A stretch of DNA of 64,000 bases from Microplitis mediator (GCF_029852145.1 NC_079973.1:8576385-8640384), one strand, 5' to 3'. Counted from the stretch's first letter, positions 23,301-33,113 are shown. Notes: generated from the letters alone by a model not told the origin. A program made the numbers and translations.

Positions 23301-24363
23301 CACTCAGATATTGTTCTCCGGCTACCGAGCCGATTTGAATGATAAATGGAGCGCCACCCAGACTTTTGCATAATGTATGATTTGCCAACAGAACGCCACG
23401 TTTTTGTGTTTCATCTGGTCTTAGTTCACCAGAAGCATATTCTTTGATATCTTGATACACTTTAGCATTTATATATGACCTCTCACTGCCAGTGTCTAAA
23501 ATACCATTTAGTTTAATGCCAAAAATCCACAGTGAGACTGGAATTCTTGCTGTTATTTCAGGTGGTCTTGGTCCTGATCCATGAACAAAAATTTTTCTTT
23601 CAGCTAAACGATATTTGATAGCAGCGGACAATGGCTGGTTCTGGAGTATCCCTGGGATAAAAGCTTCTCGAGATGACGGTGTTGTATTGGAGTCTGAGGC
23701 CTGCGAATCTGGAGACTGGCTTGGGCCTAGTTCCAAAAGACGCGGCGAAGACATATTAAATTCAAGGTCAACCGGTTCTAACCCTGGTTGAAATTCGTCT
23801 TCCCAAGGTACTTCTAGTTCATCATCATCTTGCTCCATTATTGATGTGATTGAATTAATGCTGATGTTCTGGTCTGGCTGGCTGGAATCTTTAATAATAA
23901 AATCTTGGTCTTCCATGACTTGTATTAGCTGATATACAATTTCTGTAGAATCTTCTGACAGATCTTCATGAGTCAGTTTAATTATTTCCTCAATGTCTAA
24001 AAGATTTGTAGCCGTCTTAATTAAATGTAAATTATTGCCTGGAATGAATTGTTGCGGCGAAGTTGACACTTCGTTGGCCTGCAATAATTCATACCGGCTA
24101 TGTGGTAATGATGAAAGGCCTGAATGAGAACACTGCGGCGAAGTCGAGACTTCCTCGGCCTGCAATATCCCCAACCGGCTGACTGGTACTGAAGAAGGGC
24201 CTGGATGAGAATACTGCGGCGAAGTCGAGACTTCATCGGCCTGCAATATCCCCAACCGGCTGATATTACTATCTGAATTCGTTTTAATTAACCCCTGTTT
24301 TGCTTTAAGAGCATCCTGAGCCGACGGGGAGTTCGGTTCAGGTGTTACCCGTTTTTTCGACTG
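20392..24363 (-). CDS. pol: Pol polyprotein of the Gypsy element
   Basis: There is no ATG start: the frame opens after a TGA at 24366-24364 and overlaps the gag end. Counting from the TTG at 24255 there are 1,287 residues, preceded by 32 more from the frameshift. Domains: three tandem 27-29-residue repeats (LGILQADEVSTSPQ type, 1-70); retropepsin with DTG at 254-256; RT with YLDD at 582-585; RNase H with D731, E772 and D799 in YTDACD, TTEKEC and VTDHAA; integrase zinc finger H936/H943/C973/C976; integrase triad D1005, D1064, E1099; and a KYLGPVTV C-terminal module. The D-34-E spacing with PVER occurs in other insect Gypsy elements. All catalytic residues are present. It is made as a Gag-Pol fusion by -1 frameshifting. 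Confidence 0.93.
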   Translation of the reverse strand, partial: QSKKRVTPEPNSPSAQDALKAKQGLIKTNSDSNISRLGILQADEVSTSPQYSHPGPSSVPVSRLGILQAEEVSTSPQCSHSGLSSLPHSRYELLQANEVSTSPQQFIPGNNLHLIKTATNLLDIEEIIKLTHEDLSEDSTEIVYQLIQVMEDQDFIIKDSSQPDQNISINSITSIMEQDDDELEVPWEDEFQPGLEPVDLEFNMSSPRLLELGPSQSPDSQASDSNTTPSSREAFIPGILQNQPLSAAIKYRLAERKIFVHGSGPRPPEITARIPVSLWIFGIKLNGILDTGSERSYINAKVYQDIKEYASGELRPDETQKRGVLLANHTLCKSLGGAPFIIQIGSVAGEQYLSVIEDLGHSVVLGMDFALQFGVIINSKDRTWQFSGNAEIHPFESIACKENTSRCSSMTADQELDFKNFINAEMKKFEGMPNQGLTNIIEHEIVLKPDARPVRIKPYRRSPVINEELNRQIDELLEKKFIRPSYSVWSCSPVMVAKPNKTWRFCVDYRPINRVTIPPAHPLPNMLRILSALHGAVYISTMDLKEAFHQIRMALASIPLTAFSVEGRGQFEWLRMPYGLVGAPSTFQKAMDDLKEKFHKLLVERDLPTSWADQVFAYLDDWIVISETMEEHKRILALVFEVFRDAGLLINPEKCKFCRPEVKFLGFIVNKDGLHTDPDKIAPIVNYPRPTNRKQLRSFLGLVNWYHRHLQDVAKAQGPLNKLTGVTTEWKWELQEEESFQKLKRALIDAQPLSIPKVGLPYYLYTDACDTGLGAFLVQRDPETQKEFLIICLSRQLKGAETRYTTTEKECLAVVWAVRKLRCYLEGTPFTVVTDHAALKWLHSLRDPNGRLARWAMELLSHQIIIEHRRGTENEGPDALSRIYEDNIPEDWLDIKGQLGSNHCLHLQVSNWYGVKFNNVRRNPGRFPDWRIVEDRLEYHRPDPLKSIVGDDNAWKVVLRDPEIQEVLQKHHEDPDAAHLGRDKMYERIKVQYYWPGMYQDVDSYVEACEVCKQAKYKQSSSKAPMQTRQPIRPWAIVAADVTGPFTRSRKGHQYILVIQDLYTRFIELYPLRRHTGAAVLDSFKRTFSLRSYPLFLVTDNGREFVNETVQDYLKSVGVKFTPLAVAHPQANPVERINRTIKPMIRAYINKDQTRWDDHLGEIQLAYNSSYHSSLKISPYFLVHGQEPRLSDKLTELEMEDFIPDNDEWKQRVQRLDELRHKIESIMRAENERQASYHNTEFKIPEIKLGDRVFYPNRKLSNKIQKYSASLGMKYLGPVTVTKIVSPLVVELSNDAGKSLGTHYTPDLKLPRRSTRIANKNTQ

Positions 24364-26381
24364 TCACCAGGTCCGTCTTTATTCTCCTGGTGAGTTGGAG
24401 TCTGGTTGTCTGGTGTTGTTGAGTTACTCGGTATATTTTCATTTGCATAAACGAATAAATTGCATCTACTTCTGGTATGCCCAGTTTCAAAGCAGATGTT
24501 GCAAACTTCTTGTCGAGGATTTTCGCAAACCTCGAAGACATGTCCTGGGACACCGCAATTGAAGCAAGGTCTATTATATCTTGGAGCCATCACCGGGTTC
24601 TGAGTAAAACCAGACGTTGATCCAGGAACTTGATTTATTCTTTGTCTGAACTGTTGAGGTCTCATTGAATTATTTTGAGGTCTATAATAATTCGTGTTGT
24701 TTCTCATTTGTACTCCGTATTTATTATTATACGTTCCTGGTGATGTTGCTACCATTAAATTGCACCGGGTAGGTTCTAGGTCTTCTTCTTGGTAATTTAT
24801 TTCCTCCTCTGCCAATTGCATCATATTAAATCTCGGTTTTTCTTGAAATTTGACCGTTTTGGACACCACAGCTGGTTGTTGTGCTTCTTCGATACAACGG
24901 GTGGCTTCATGTAGAGCATTTAATAGATCTTCATAAGAGTGTACCGATCTAGCGAAGACAAGAGTCCGTAACTCATCAGTCAGGTGGTTCCTGATACATG
25001 AGACTTGCTCGGATACTGGTGGAGGTATTTGCATCGCTTGATATTTTTGCTGGATCTTTAAGACAAACTCAGTTACATTGTCACCTGGTCTCATTCTCAT
25101 TCGGCTAATTTCCATGATGATTTGATGATCAGTTGCCGAACTGCCGAAGGCTTTTCTAAATTCTGATTTAAATTGAGCATAATTTGTCCAGCGGAGATAG
25201 TTAGCATCAAACCATCTCGCTGCCGCTCCTTGTAGTATGTAGCTCATCGCTTTTAATAAATCCCATTCAGACCAGCCTTCTCTGTGTGATCTGGCCTCAG
25301 CAGCGTAAAGGAAATCATTCACCGTCATATTTTCTTGGGGAAAATGAAGATTTCCCATTTTTAAGCTCTGTAGAATGTCTTTCCATCTTCTGTCGTCGTT
25401 GTATCTGCCTAGATTCGGTTGATTAGCAGGATTTGGAGCGGGTACCCCCGGCTGATTATAAAAACCATGGGCCTGGGGATATTCCCCTGCTCTTCCTCTC
25501 TGATAATCGTTGTTTACCGGAATCTGGCCTTGTGGTCCCATTTGCAGTTGACGTATTTGATCGATTAACTGGTTTATTCTTTCCTCAGCTGGTATATTTT
25601 GATTATTTACATCTGGTCTGTCCACACGATTGTTACCAGGTTGACCTTGTGGTAGGTGCTGTTGATCTTGAAATCCGTGGTACTGAAGTCTGTCAGCAGC
25701 TGGGCCCTCCCCCCTCGCCAAATGTTGACCCATGGGGGCAACGTTTGCATTATTTAATTGGAGCTCAGCTGCTCTCCAGTCTACCGGTGAGTTGGAACGC
25801 CAAGACTGATCTCTTGAATGCCACCTGTTGTCTGATTCTCTTCTTACATCCAATACTTCCCGCATTAGTTGAGATAATTGATTAATTTGCGCAGCATTGT
25901 GTTCATTGGTGAGTCTTTGATTTTCCGACAACTGGCGTATTTGCTGAGTACTGCTGTCCATGCGATCGAATAGTCTTTGCATATCCGGTGGTATGTTATT
26001 TTCAAGATGGTTCAGACTTCCAGCAAAATCCATCTGATCACGATCTGGTATTGGCCTACGGGGAACCTGGGCCTGCAGTATGGGTGGAAAATCCAACCCA
26101 CCTGCGGCTAGATTTAACCCGTGGCTACCTGTGTTCGAACTTGAAGGTTGTCGATTCTGTAGTAACGAATACGGAGGCGGCGGATTCTGTGGTACCGACA
26201 TCGATGGTAGTGAACTTGCAGTCGTTGTAATCGTCGGTGTAGTTCTTGTTGACGTTGTAACTGTTGTAATTGTTGATGTCATTACTGGTCTACCTGGATT
26301 CGGTGACATCGGTTGATGACTGTAACCTCGACCTGCTGATAATCGACGTCCTGAAGAGTCTGGGTCTTGATGATTCACCAT
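24345..26381 (-). CDS. gag: Gag polyprotein of the Gypsy element
   Basis: The product is 678 residues from an ATG at 26381. The N-terminus is rich in S/T/P and then Q/N. PPPPYS at 67-72 contains a PPxY sequence. A capsid-like retrotransposon Gag domain spans about 340-500, with the conserved LQGAAARWFDANYLRWTNY core. Two CX2CX4HX4C zinc knuckles (C606-C619 and C627-C640) near the C-terminus bind RNA in this family. It packages the genomic RNA and builds the particle. It ends in DSRKNG with the slippery A AAA AAC just before the stop. Confidence 0.93.
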   Translation of the reverse strand: MVNHQDPDSSGRRLSAGRGYSHQPMSPNPGRPVMTSTITTVTTSTRTTPTITTTASSLPSMSVPQNPPPPYSLLQNRQPSSSNTGSHGLNLAAGGLDFPPILQAQVPRRPIPDRDQMDFAGSLNHLENNIPPDMQRLFDRMDSSTQQIRQLSENQRLTNEHNAAQINQLSQLMREVLDVRRESDNRWHSRDQSWRSNSPVDWRAAELQLNNANVAPMGQHLARGEGPAADRLQYHGFQDQQHLPQGQPGNNRVDRPDVNNQNIPAEERINQLIDQIRQLQMGPQGQIPVNNDYQRGRAGEYPQAHGFYNQPGVPAPNPANQPNLGRYNDDRRWKDILQSLKMGNLHFPQENMTVNDFLYAAEARSHREGWSEWDLLKAMSYILQGAAARWFDANYLRWTNYAQFKSEFRKAFGSSATDHQIIMEISRMRMRPGDNVTEFVLKIQQKYQAMQIPPPVSEQVSCIRNHLTDELRTLVFARSVHSYEDLLNALHEATRCIEEAQQPAVVSKTVKFQEKPRFNMMQLAEEEINYQEEDLEPTRCNLMVATSPGTYNNKYGVQMRNNTNYYRPQNNSMRPQQFRQRINQVPGSTSGFTQNPVMAPRYNRPCFNCGVPGHVFEVCENPRQEVCNICFETGHTRSRCNLFVYANENIPSNSTTPDNQTPTHQENKDGPGDSRKNG
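24351..24357 (-). promoter_or_regulatory. -1 ribosomal frameshift site A AAA AAC
   Basis: In the gag frame the codons are CGA AAA AAC GGG TAA. The heptamer is in the correct phase for simultaneous -1 slippage. After the slip, reading continues from CGG at 24351 without a stop into pol. The pol frame is closed by TGA 7 nt upstream of the heptamer, so the overlap is only 19 nt. Confidence 0.85.
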
Positions 26382-27100
26382 GATTATTATTTATTTTATT
26401 AAATATTTATTATTTATGAATAATAATTTATTTTACTTGATGGATTAAATTTTATCGAACTTAAACTTCTGTTTATGTATTTTAGTTTAAGTTAAAATTT
26501 AGTAAATCTTTTATTTTGAATTTTGTGTCCGAGTAAATTTTAATCTTTTGTTTACGAATTTAACTCTGAACAAAATTTATCTTTTATTTACGATTTTAAG
26601 TCTGAGTAAAATTTAATTTTTTCCAGTCTTAGGTTTGTGTTTTCTATATTTAGAATATTGACGCATCCGGTAGTGAGTAAAATATAAGTTTAAAATATTT
26701 TACTCAATTTTATTTGTCTATGTAAATATTTTATTTATTTAGCATAAATTATTTTAATTATATTTTTTTAAGTAACACGATTATTTTTGTACTTTATTTA
26801 ATTAATTAGAATAATACTTTTATCGTAAATTTTTTTCTCCGTATTTTTCAAATAAAATTTTTCCACAATTATTTTTCCGGCTATTAAAATAAAATATTCC
26901 GTTATTTTATATCTCCGATTTCAAAATTTTTCAAAACCTTTTCAAAATTTTTCTCAACAAATTTTAAAAATTTTTTTCAACAAACACACCACACTAATTT
27001 TTATTTTTCCGATTTTTTTCTACTTTTTTTTTTTTTCGACTATTTATTATAAATTAACTCCTCAACCTCTCTTACAATTATTCACGGGGTTTTTATAAAA
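26382..27100 (-). other. element 5' leader
   Basis: About 720 nt of very AT-rich, non-coding sequence between the primer site and the gag ATG. Words of the form TTTAAGTCTGAGTAAAATTT recur at roughly 55-65-nt spacing (26450-26680). Confidence 0.6.
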
Positions 27101-27111
27101 GTTGGGCGCCA
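27101..27111 (-). other. primer binding site (tRNA-Lys type)
   Basis: In element sense TGGCGCCCAAC starts two bases after the 5' LTR. It matches the first 11 bases of the known tRNA-Lys(1,2) primer site; the match then stops. Confidence 0.8.
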
Positions 27112-27113
27112 AA

Positions 27114-29061
27114 TATAACAGGGCTATGCTGCTACTCTGGTCGTCCTTTATCAAGGGCGCCACTGGAAGTGATAACGGCCTCCCAGAGCCGGATCTTAGA
27201 TCATCAGGGTCGTTGTAAATTAATTAATTGTAAGAGAGAGGAGAGGAAGGATAATTTATAATAATTTTAATCCACTTTTAATTGACCTTTTAACCTTTTA
27301 TTTATTTAATAACCTTTTAACCTTATAAACCTTTTTAACCTTTATAAACCTTATAACAATTTGTCAATTACCTTTGACGACCTTATAAACCTTATAACTA
27401 CCGTCAACTACCTTTGACGTTATAAAACCTTATTCTCGTCAACTACCTTTGACGATTTCCTAGACCTTAACTAAGCCAACTACCTTTGGCATCACACACA
27501 CACGCACACGACTTTATTACTACTACTGGCCAACTACCTTTGGCATTTATTTAAAACAACTTAAAATCATCGTACCTGACGAACAATAATTAACAATAAT
27601 AATTATTTAAAATTGATCCCCTGGATCTATACACGCGCACACTCACTCTAGTCCCCTGGACTTATTTCCACACACTGATTTTAAATAATAATAAAATGGC
27701 GTCCGACCATCAACTTTCCCGCCACACTTTTACAATAAATAAATTAATTAAATTGAGAATAAGAAAATTTATTAATTAACTTATTTTTAATTGACTTTAT
27801 CACTTTTATCTTTCTCATCAATTTCCTTCATTTAATAATTATCTTTATCAACAATAAATTTACGTCAGAGATCTCAACGTCGCGTTCACCCAATACTTCA
27901 AATTATGTTCTAATGACTACTTTGCATTTCCGACTCTTTCTTTTCGGTTCAAACCCTTTTATTGTTATTAATTTTAATTATGATAATTTATTAACTAATT
28001 TTATCTAATGATTTTAATTATTAATAATTTAATTTGATAATTTTATTTATTAATTAATTAAATTTCTCTCTCAGACTTCTCGCGTCTATTACTTTGTCTT
28101 AATTAATTTCTTTATTTAATTCGATAATTTTGGTTAAGTAATTTATTTAATTTTAATTATTTATTTTAATTAACGACTAATTTTAACGCGGACTCGACCA
28201 CGAAATTTCTGGCTTGTGCTCAGCACAATGGGCCTAGAATTTTTCTACGACGCAGTAATTCCGGCGATGGCCTGGAATTATCAACGACGCCTAGATCCGG
28301 CTAAAAGGCCTGGATCTGATTAGACAACCGTCTGGCTTAAATTAATTTTAACAAAATTCTACGACTAATTAATTTATAACGGGCCTAGACGCGGATTACC
28401 CGACGAACGACTAAGTATTTTTACAAAATTAAATTAATATTCTGGCTTGGGCCTAGAACAGTTAATTTAATTAATACCTGAGGTTTATTACTGATGTTTT
28501 TCCTTCTGTTGCGGTGTCTCCAGTCCTTTTCCGTCAGGTTCCTTTGTCTCCTTGTTGGTTCCTTTGTCTCGTCTTTTCTCGTTCTCCGCTCTCTTTATCG
28601 TCTCCCAATTTCCAAAATTTTACTGATACTCCTTCACCTGTTTTTCCAGATAATTAGTAATAGTTATAAATGATACCGGCTAATGGCCTGGTATCTATAA
28701 TATTTAGAAATAATATCGCTTGGTTCCACAATTACAGAATCCAAGTATAATAATTTTAATTACCTGTTTGCGTATTGCGCGTCTGCTGGCTTCGGAGGTC
28801 TGTCCGGTTGTGTTCCGGTCTCGATTCTCTTCGACACTTTTCACGGTGCACCCACTCGATTAAATTCGGCAACTTCCGGAAATCTGGAAACTCCTACTTA
28901 CAACTAGAGAGGGGGATTGACGGACAAGCCCCTACAATTACCACTCCTGGTGACAAGTCGCGCTCTACCCCGGATAACCCTGGAGTAGTTATAGTTTTTA
29001 CCGACGGCGCGTATACTAGGTAATCGTAGTAACGCGGAAAATTCAAATTTTCCCTGTTACA
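27114..29061 (-). repeat. 5' LTR
   Basis: Same 1,948 bp and same sequence in every stretch compared with 16827-18774, including both hairpin families (27363-27544 and 28203-28695). In element sense a TATAACTA word lies about 70 nt from the LTR start and an AATAAATAAAAGG signal near 27306, which would leave an unusually long transcribed LTR portion. Confidence 0.95.
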
Positions 29062-29065
29062 ATAA
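29062..29065. repeat. target site duplication ATAA (right)
   Basis: Pairs with 16823-16826. Confidence 0.75.
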
Positions 29066-29145
29066 AGTGAAGGTTTTCGTTTTAAGAAGCTAACGAAAGA
29101 ACAAATATAATTGGATTTGATCATATATAATTATGTATAATTATA

Positions 29146-29795
29146 CACTGTAAAAAATTCGCGGAGTGAATGCGGATTAAATCCGGAGTGAATGAATTTT
29201 TAATTATACACTCCCCTCGGAGTGAAATTCACTCCGCAGGGGAGTTTTGGAAATATTATTAATGAAAAATAACTCCATTAAATAAAATCGAAGTAAAAAC
29301 TCGCGTATTACATTGCTGATCAACCGATACGTGCACACACACGCTCACACATATTCGAACACACACACGCAATCGCGCACTCGCACACACGAACTCAAAC
29401 TTACACACACCTTCGCACACACGCACACACCCGAATAGACCAATGCACACATTTGCACACACCAGAACACACACGCGCACACGCTCGCACACATACTCGC
29501 AGATATCCACATACACGCGCATACATTCGCACACACACGCACACATTCGCACACACGCACTCGAACATACACACTGCTTAACAGTTTAATATAAATTAAT
29601 CTAAATGTTAAAACTCCGGACCGGAGTGAATTGGGAGTGAAATAAAATCTGCGTCACTCCAAGATCACTCCGCTAAAAAAAACTCCCAATTCACTCCGCA
29701 TGCGGAGTGATTTTTTTTAAAACTCCGGAACTCCGAGTAGCGGAGTGAATGCGGATTCAATTTCAATCCGAATTCACTTCGGATTTTTTACAGTC
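29146..29795. mobile_element. CACTGTAAAA-type TIR element with GGAGTGAAT words
   Basis: ACTGTAAAAAAT and ATTTTTTACAGT are perfect 12-bp inverted ends, bounded by TA on both sides. Near both ends, CGGAGTGAAT and ATTCACTCCG words are repeated many times. The centre is a degenerate CA-rich tract (29333-29575); the cysteine-rich ORFs there are artefacts of that tract. Confidence 0.75.
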
Positions 29796-29867
29796 TATCC
29801 AAATATTTGTATGATTACACATGATTATATCTAATCACACGTAGTAATATCTAATCATATCTAACTA

Positions 29868-30484
29868 CACGGAAAAAAAGAATTGGTAGCAGCTACCGAT
29901 TGGCAATCGGTCAAGGGTTTAAAAGCTATTGATAAGAAACCTATCTATGCACCTACAATTTGAATCAAGTGTCTTGCTATCAGCCACCTGATGATTGGTC
30001 AAACCATTTGTCCCAGTTTCGTTACACCAGGAGCTAGTAAGAAGCAGCCAATGACCACCGTCGATTTTCTAATTGCAACTCCCTTACATATGATCCTACA
30101 TCACCTCCAATAGAGAGTTGAACAAATACTGAACCATGAGCAGTTGTTGGGTTAAACATCAATGACCCTCCACGTGTAACATGGTTTTGAATACCGAAAA
30201 AGAAATGCAGACATTAGCCAAAAATTTTTTTTTACATTGACTGAGATCGAATGGTAACTATAGGGTACTTGTGAAAACGATCAGGTACCGTCGAGAAGTC
30301 TAATCAATACGAGCAGAAAATTTTTTGCTTACAATTAGTTCAATAAATAGGAGAAAGAGAAGAGGAGGGGGGAAATAACACCCCCAAATAAGTACGCTGC
30401 ATCAATATGACCCAGTCAAAAGAAAATCTAAAGCATGGGGCAAAATGAGCCATCGAAATATTTTTGAGTTCATTGTTAGAACTA
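29868..30484. other. solo CACGGAAAA-type end plus unassigned DNA
   Basis: TA followed by CACGGAAAAAAAGAATTGG at 29866-29886 matches the left end of the elements at 30641 and 50079, but I found no right end. The remainder shows nothing recognisable. Confidence 0.45.
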
Positions 30485-31816
30485 TTTTTTAACTTCCCGC
30501 TAAGAAAATTGTAAATTTTCAAAAATTCGGAAAGTTATTGGTTTCGGTCCGATTTACGAAAATCGAATTTCCATCAGATGTCGACGTTTTGAGGTCCTAG
30601 GAAGCTATTCTGATTAATTTCAAGATGATGTCCGAGTGTACACGGAAAAAAATTAATCGTGAATGCAACATGATGCAGTCTTGGTAAATAAACATGATGA
30701 AATCATGTTGCATTCACATGATTTGTCATGTTGCATTCACATGATAATCATGTTGCGGTAACATGAGAAAATCATGTGGCATTCACATGATTTGTCATGT
30801 TGCATTCACATGATAATCATGTTGCATTCACATGATTTGTCATGTTGCATTCACATGATAATCATGTTGCGGTAACATGAGATAATCATGTGGCAGCAAC
30901 ATGATTTGTCATGTTTCGGCTACATGACAATATGTGGCAGCAACATGATTTTCATGTAGCTGAAACATGACAAATCATGTGAATGCAACATGATCTTCTC
31001 ATGTTACCGCAACATGATTATCATGTGAATGCAACATGACAAATCATGTGAATGCAACATGATTTTTCTCATGTTACCGCAACATGATTATCATGTGAAT
31101 GCAACATGATTTCATCATGTTTATTTACCAAGACTGCATCATGTTGCATTCACGATTAATTTTTTTCCGTGTATATATGTATGTATGTACGTACGTACGT
31201 ATGTAAATACCTGTATCTTTTGAAGGGATGAACCGATTTTGAACTTTAAGGTGTCATTCGACGCGGATTATCAGTATCTTGAAGCCGTGAGAAAATTGAG
31301 CTTGATCAATAGGGCTCGTTCAGAGATATTCCAAAAATAAAATTTTTTCAAAAATGTTTTTTTTGGATAACTTTTAATATGCTCGATGGATTGATTCCAA
31401 AATGGACTGGGCTCTAGAGCTTTATAAGCCGCGTCGAATGCCACCTCAACCATCAAAATCGGTTCATTCGTTCAAGAGAAACCGTTGTCAAAAGAATTAA
31501 AAAAACAAAATTTTTTATTTTTTCCGAAATATCTCAAAAACGACTCGATAAATCGAATTCAAAATTTGATCAGCTTTAGAACTTGATAAAACGCTTCGAT
31601 TGCCATCTCAACCGTCTCAATCGGTTTATTCATTTGAGAGATATCGTTGGAGAAAAAATGGTAAAAAACGTTTTTTTTCGAAAACAACAGCATACAAACG
31701 TATTTTCGAGCTCGAAGAGCTCGAAAATGTATTCACAATAATGTTTTCAAGGTTCTTGAGGCTCGGAAACAGCGGGAAGTTTTAGGGCTGGCTCGCAGGG
31801 TCAACTGATAGACCGA
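30485..31816 (+). repeat. AACTTCCCGC dispersed repeat, full copy 1
   Basis: It starts TTTTTTAACTTCCCGCTAAG and ends GGGTCAACTGATAGACCGAT, and the next copy starts immediately. The interior has degenerate tandem units of about 150 bp built on words like AACCATCAAAATCGGTTCAT and CAGCTTTAGAACTTGATAAA. It is interrupted by the TIR element at 30641-31171. Confidence 0.75.
30641..31171. mobile_element. 531-bp CACGGAAAA foldback element
   Basis: Flanked by TA on both sides. The left arm starting CACGGAAAAAAATTAATCG and the right arm ending CGATTAATTTTTTTCCGTG mirror each other for well over 80 bp. The middle is a ladder of about 20-bp CATGTTGCATTCACATGAT words whose order is itself mirrored. No coding capacity. 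Confidence 0.85.
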
Positions 31817-31960
31817 TTTTTTAACTTCCCGCTAAGAAAATTGCAAATTTTCAAAAAAGGGAAGTTATTGGTTTCGGTCCGATTTTCGAAAATCGAGTTT
31901 TCATCAGATGTCGACCTTTTGAGGTCCTAGGAAACTATTCTGACTATTCCCGGATGGACG

Positions 31961-32004
<44 letters not shown>

Positions 32005-32630
32005 CTTTTTTTTGTCCGACGATATCTTTGGAACGGATGAACCGATTTGAACGTACTTGGTGGCGATCGAAAGAGCTCACCAAAACTTAGTCTTGATTAG
32101 ATTTTGGGGTAAATCGATCATGTAGTTTACAAGTTATACAAAGAATAAGAATTAAAAAAATTTTTTTTTTTTGGTTTTTTATTGATTTCTCAGAAACGAC
32201 TTATACGATCAACTCCAAAATCTAATCAGCTCTAGAACTTGATAAAACGCGTCGATTGCCGCCTTAGCCATCTCAATCGGATAATTCGTTCGAGAGTTAT
32301 CGCGGGCAAAAGAAATGGTAAAAAACGGTTTTTTGCGAATATCTTCGAAACAACTGAACCGAACAATTTCAAAATTTTCTCAGCTCTAGAACTCAATAAA
32401 ATACGCCGATTGCCACCTCAACCATCAAAATCGGTCAATTCGTTCGTGAGATATCGTGGGAGAAAGAAATGCTAACATCGGTTTTTTTCAAAAACAATGG
32501 CACACAAAAGTATTTTCGAGCTCGAAGAGCTCGAAAATGCATCCACAACAATGTTTTCGAGCTCAAGGAGCTCGAAAACAGCGGGAAGTTTTGGGGCTGG
32601 CCCGCAGGGTCAACCGATAGACAGATTTTT
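31817..32630 (+). repeat. AACTTCCCGC dispersed repeat, full copy 2
   Basis: It begins TTTTTTAACTTCCCGCTAAG, carries a GT microsatellite (31964-32002), two tandem internal units (about 32150-32310 and 32311-32470), GAGCTC palindromes near 32515-32580, and ends GCGGGAAGTTTTGGGGCTGG then GGGTCAACCGATAGACAGAT. Confidence 0.8.
31964..32002. repeat. GT microsatellite
   Basis: Pure GT run at the fixed microsatellite position of the AACTTCCCGC repeat. Confidence 0.95.
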
Positions 32631-33113
32631 ATTTTGATGCGTTCAATTAATTACTTATATGTTGTTTTTTTGTTGATAAGTAATGTAAACCATTTAACGT
32701 AATAACGAAAAATACTTTGACTAATTTCATGATGGTGGCTTTTTTGCCTCAACATGAAAGATCGTTTTTAATAAAAAATTCTCTTCAAATTAATTTAATA
32801 TTGAATTTATTTTTAGTTTCCTTAGAAGTATATCAGGCTGTTGTTCAATATGAGTTGACATCAAGCTACACCTGGCAACCACAAGATTGCCAAGTAGTCG
32901 ATTTTTTTAGCTAGACTCAAGGACTCGTCTTCGCGTTGAGTCAGCTTGCTCTAACGAGCCACAGACAGATTGTTTGTCAGAGCAAAGGGTCCTTGGTCAA
33001 AACTGACGGTGTTCGCAGTAAGTACACAAAAGAGGCAAATTACTCTCTCACTAAAGTGTTTCCATCATCTACTATAATCCACCTTATCTGTATACATGCA
33101 TATATATATTAGA
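32631..33113. other. unassigned spacer
   Basis: Short ORFs without motifs. GTAGTCGATTTTTTTAGCTA near 32894 resembles the right end of the GACTG TIR family and may be a remnant. Confidence 0.4.

Larger units (their letters stand above)
16827..29061 (-). mobile_element. complete Ty3/Gypsy-type LTR retrotransposon
   Basis: The element is 12,235 bp with 1,948-bp LTRs at both ends (offset exactly 10,287) and ATAA duplicated at 16823-16826 and 29062-29065. In minus-strand order it reads: 5' LTR, primer site, about 720-nt leader, gag, pol (protease, RT, RNase H, integrase), a third ORF, polypurine tract, 3' LTR. The order RT-RNase H-integrase and the HPQANPVER type integrase place it in the Metaviridae (Ty3/Gypsy). 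All three ORFs are open, and the LTR stretches I compared base by base are identical, so the insertion looks recent and possibly competent. Confidence 0.95.

Noticed and set aside
20392..24255. Separate pol translation from the codon at 24255
   Set aside because: That codon is TTG; the frame is open upstream to the frameshift site, which explains expression better.
29259..29572. Cysteine- and valine-rich ORFs
   Set aside because: Produced by translating a CA-rich tract inside a TIR element.
30641..31171. Regular repeats suggesting a CRISPR-like array
   Set aside because: Words are palindromic and mirrored about a centre, with TA-flanked inverted ends: a foldback element in a eukaryotic genome.
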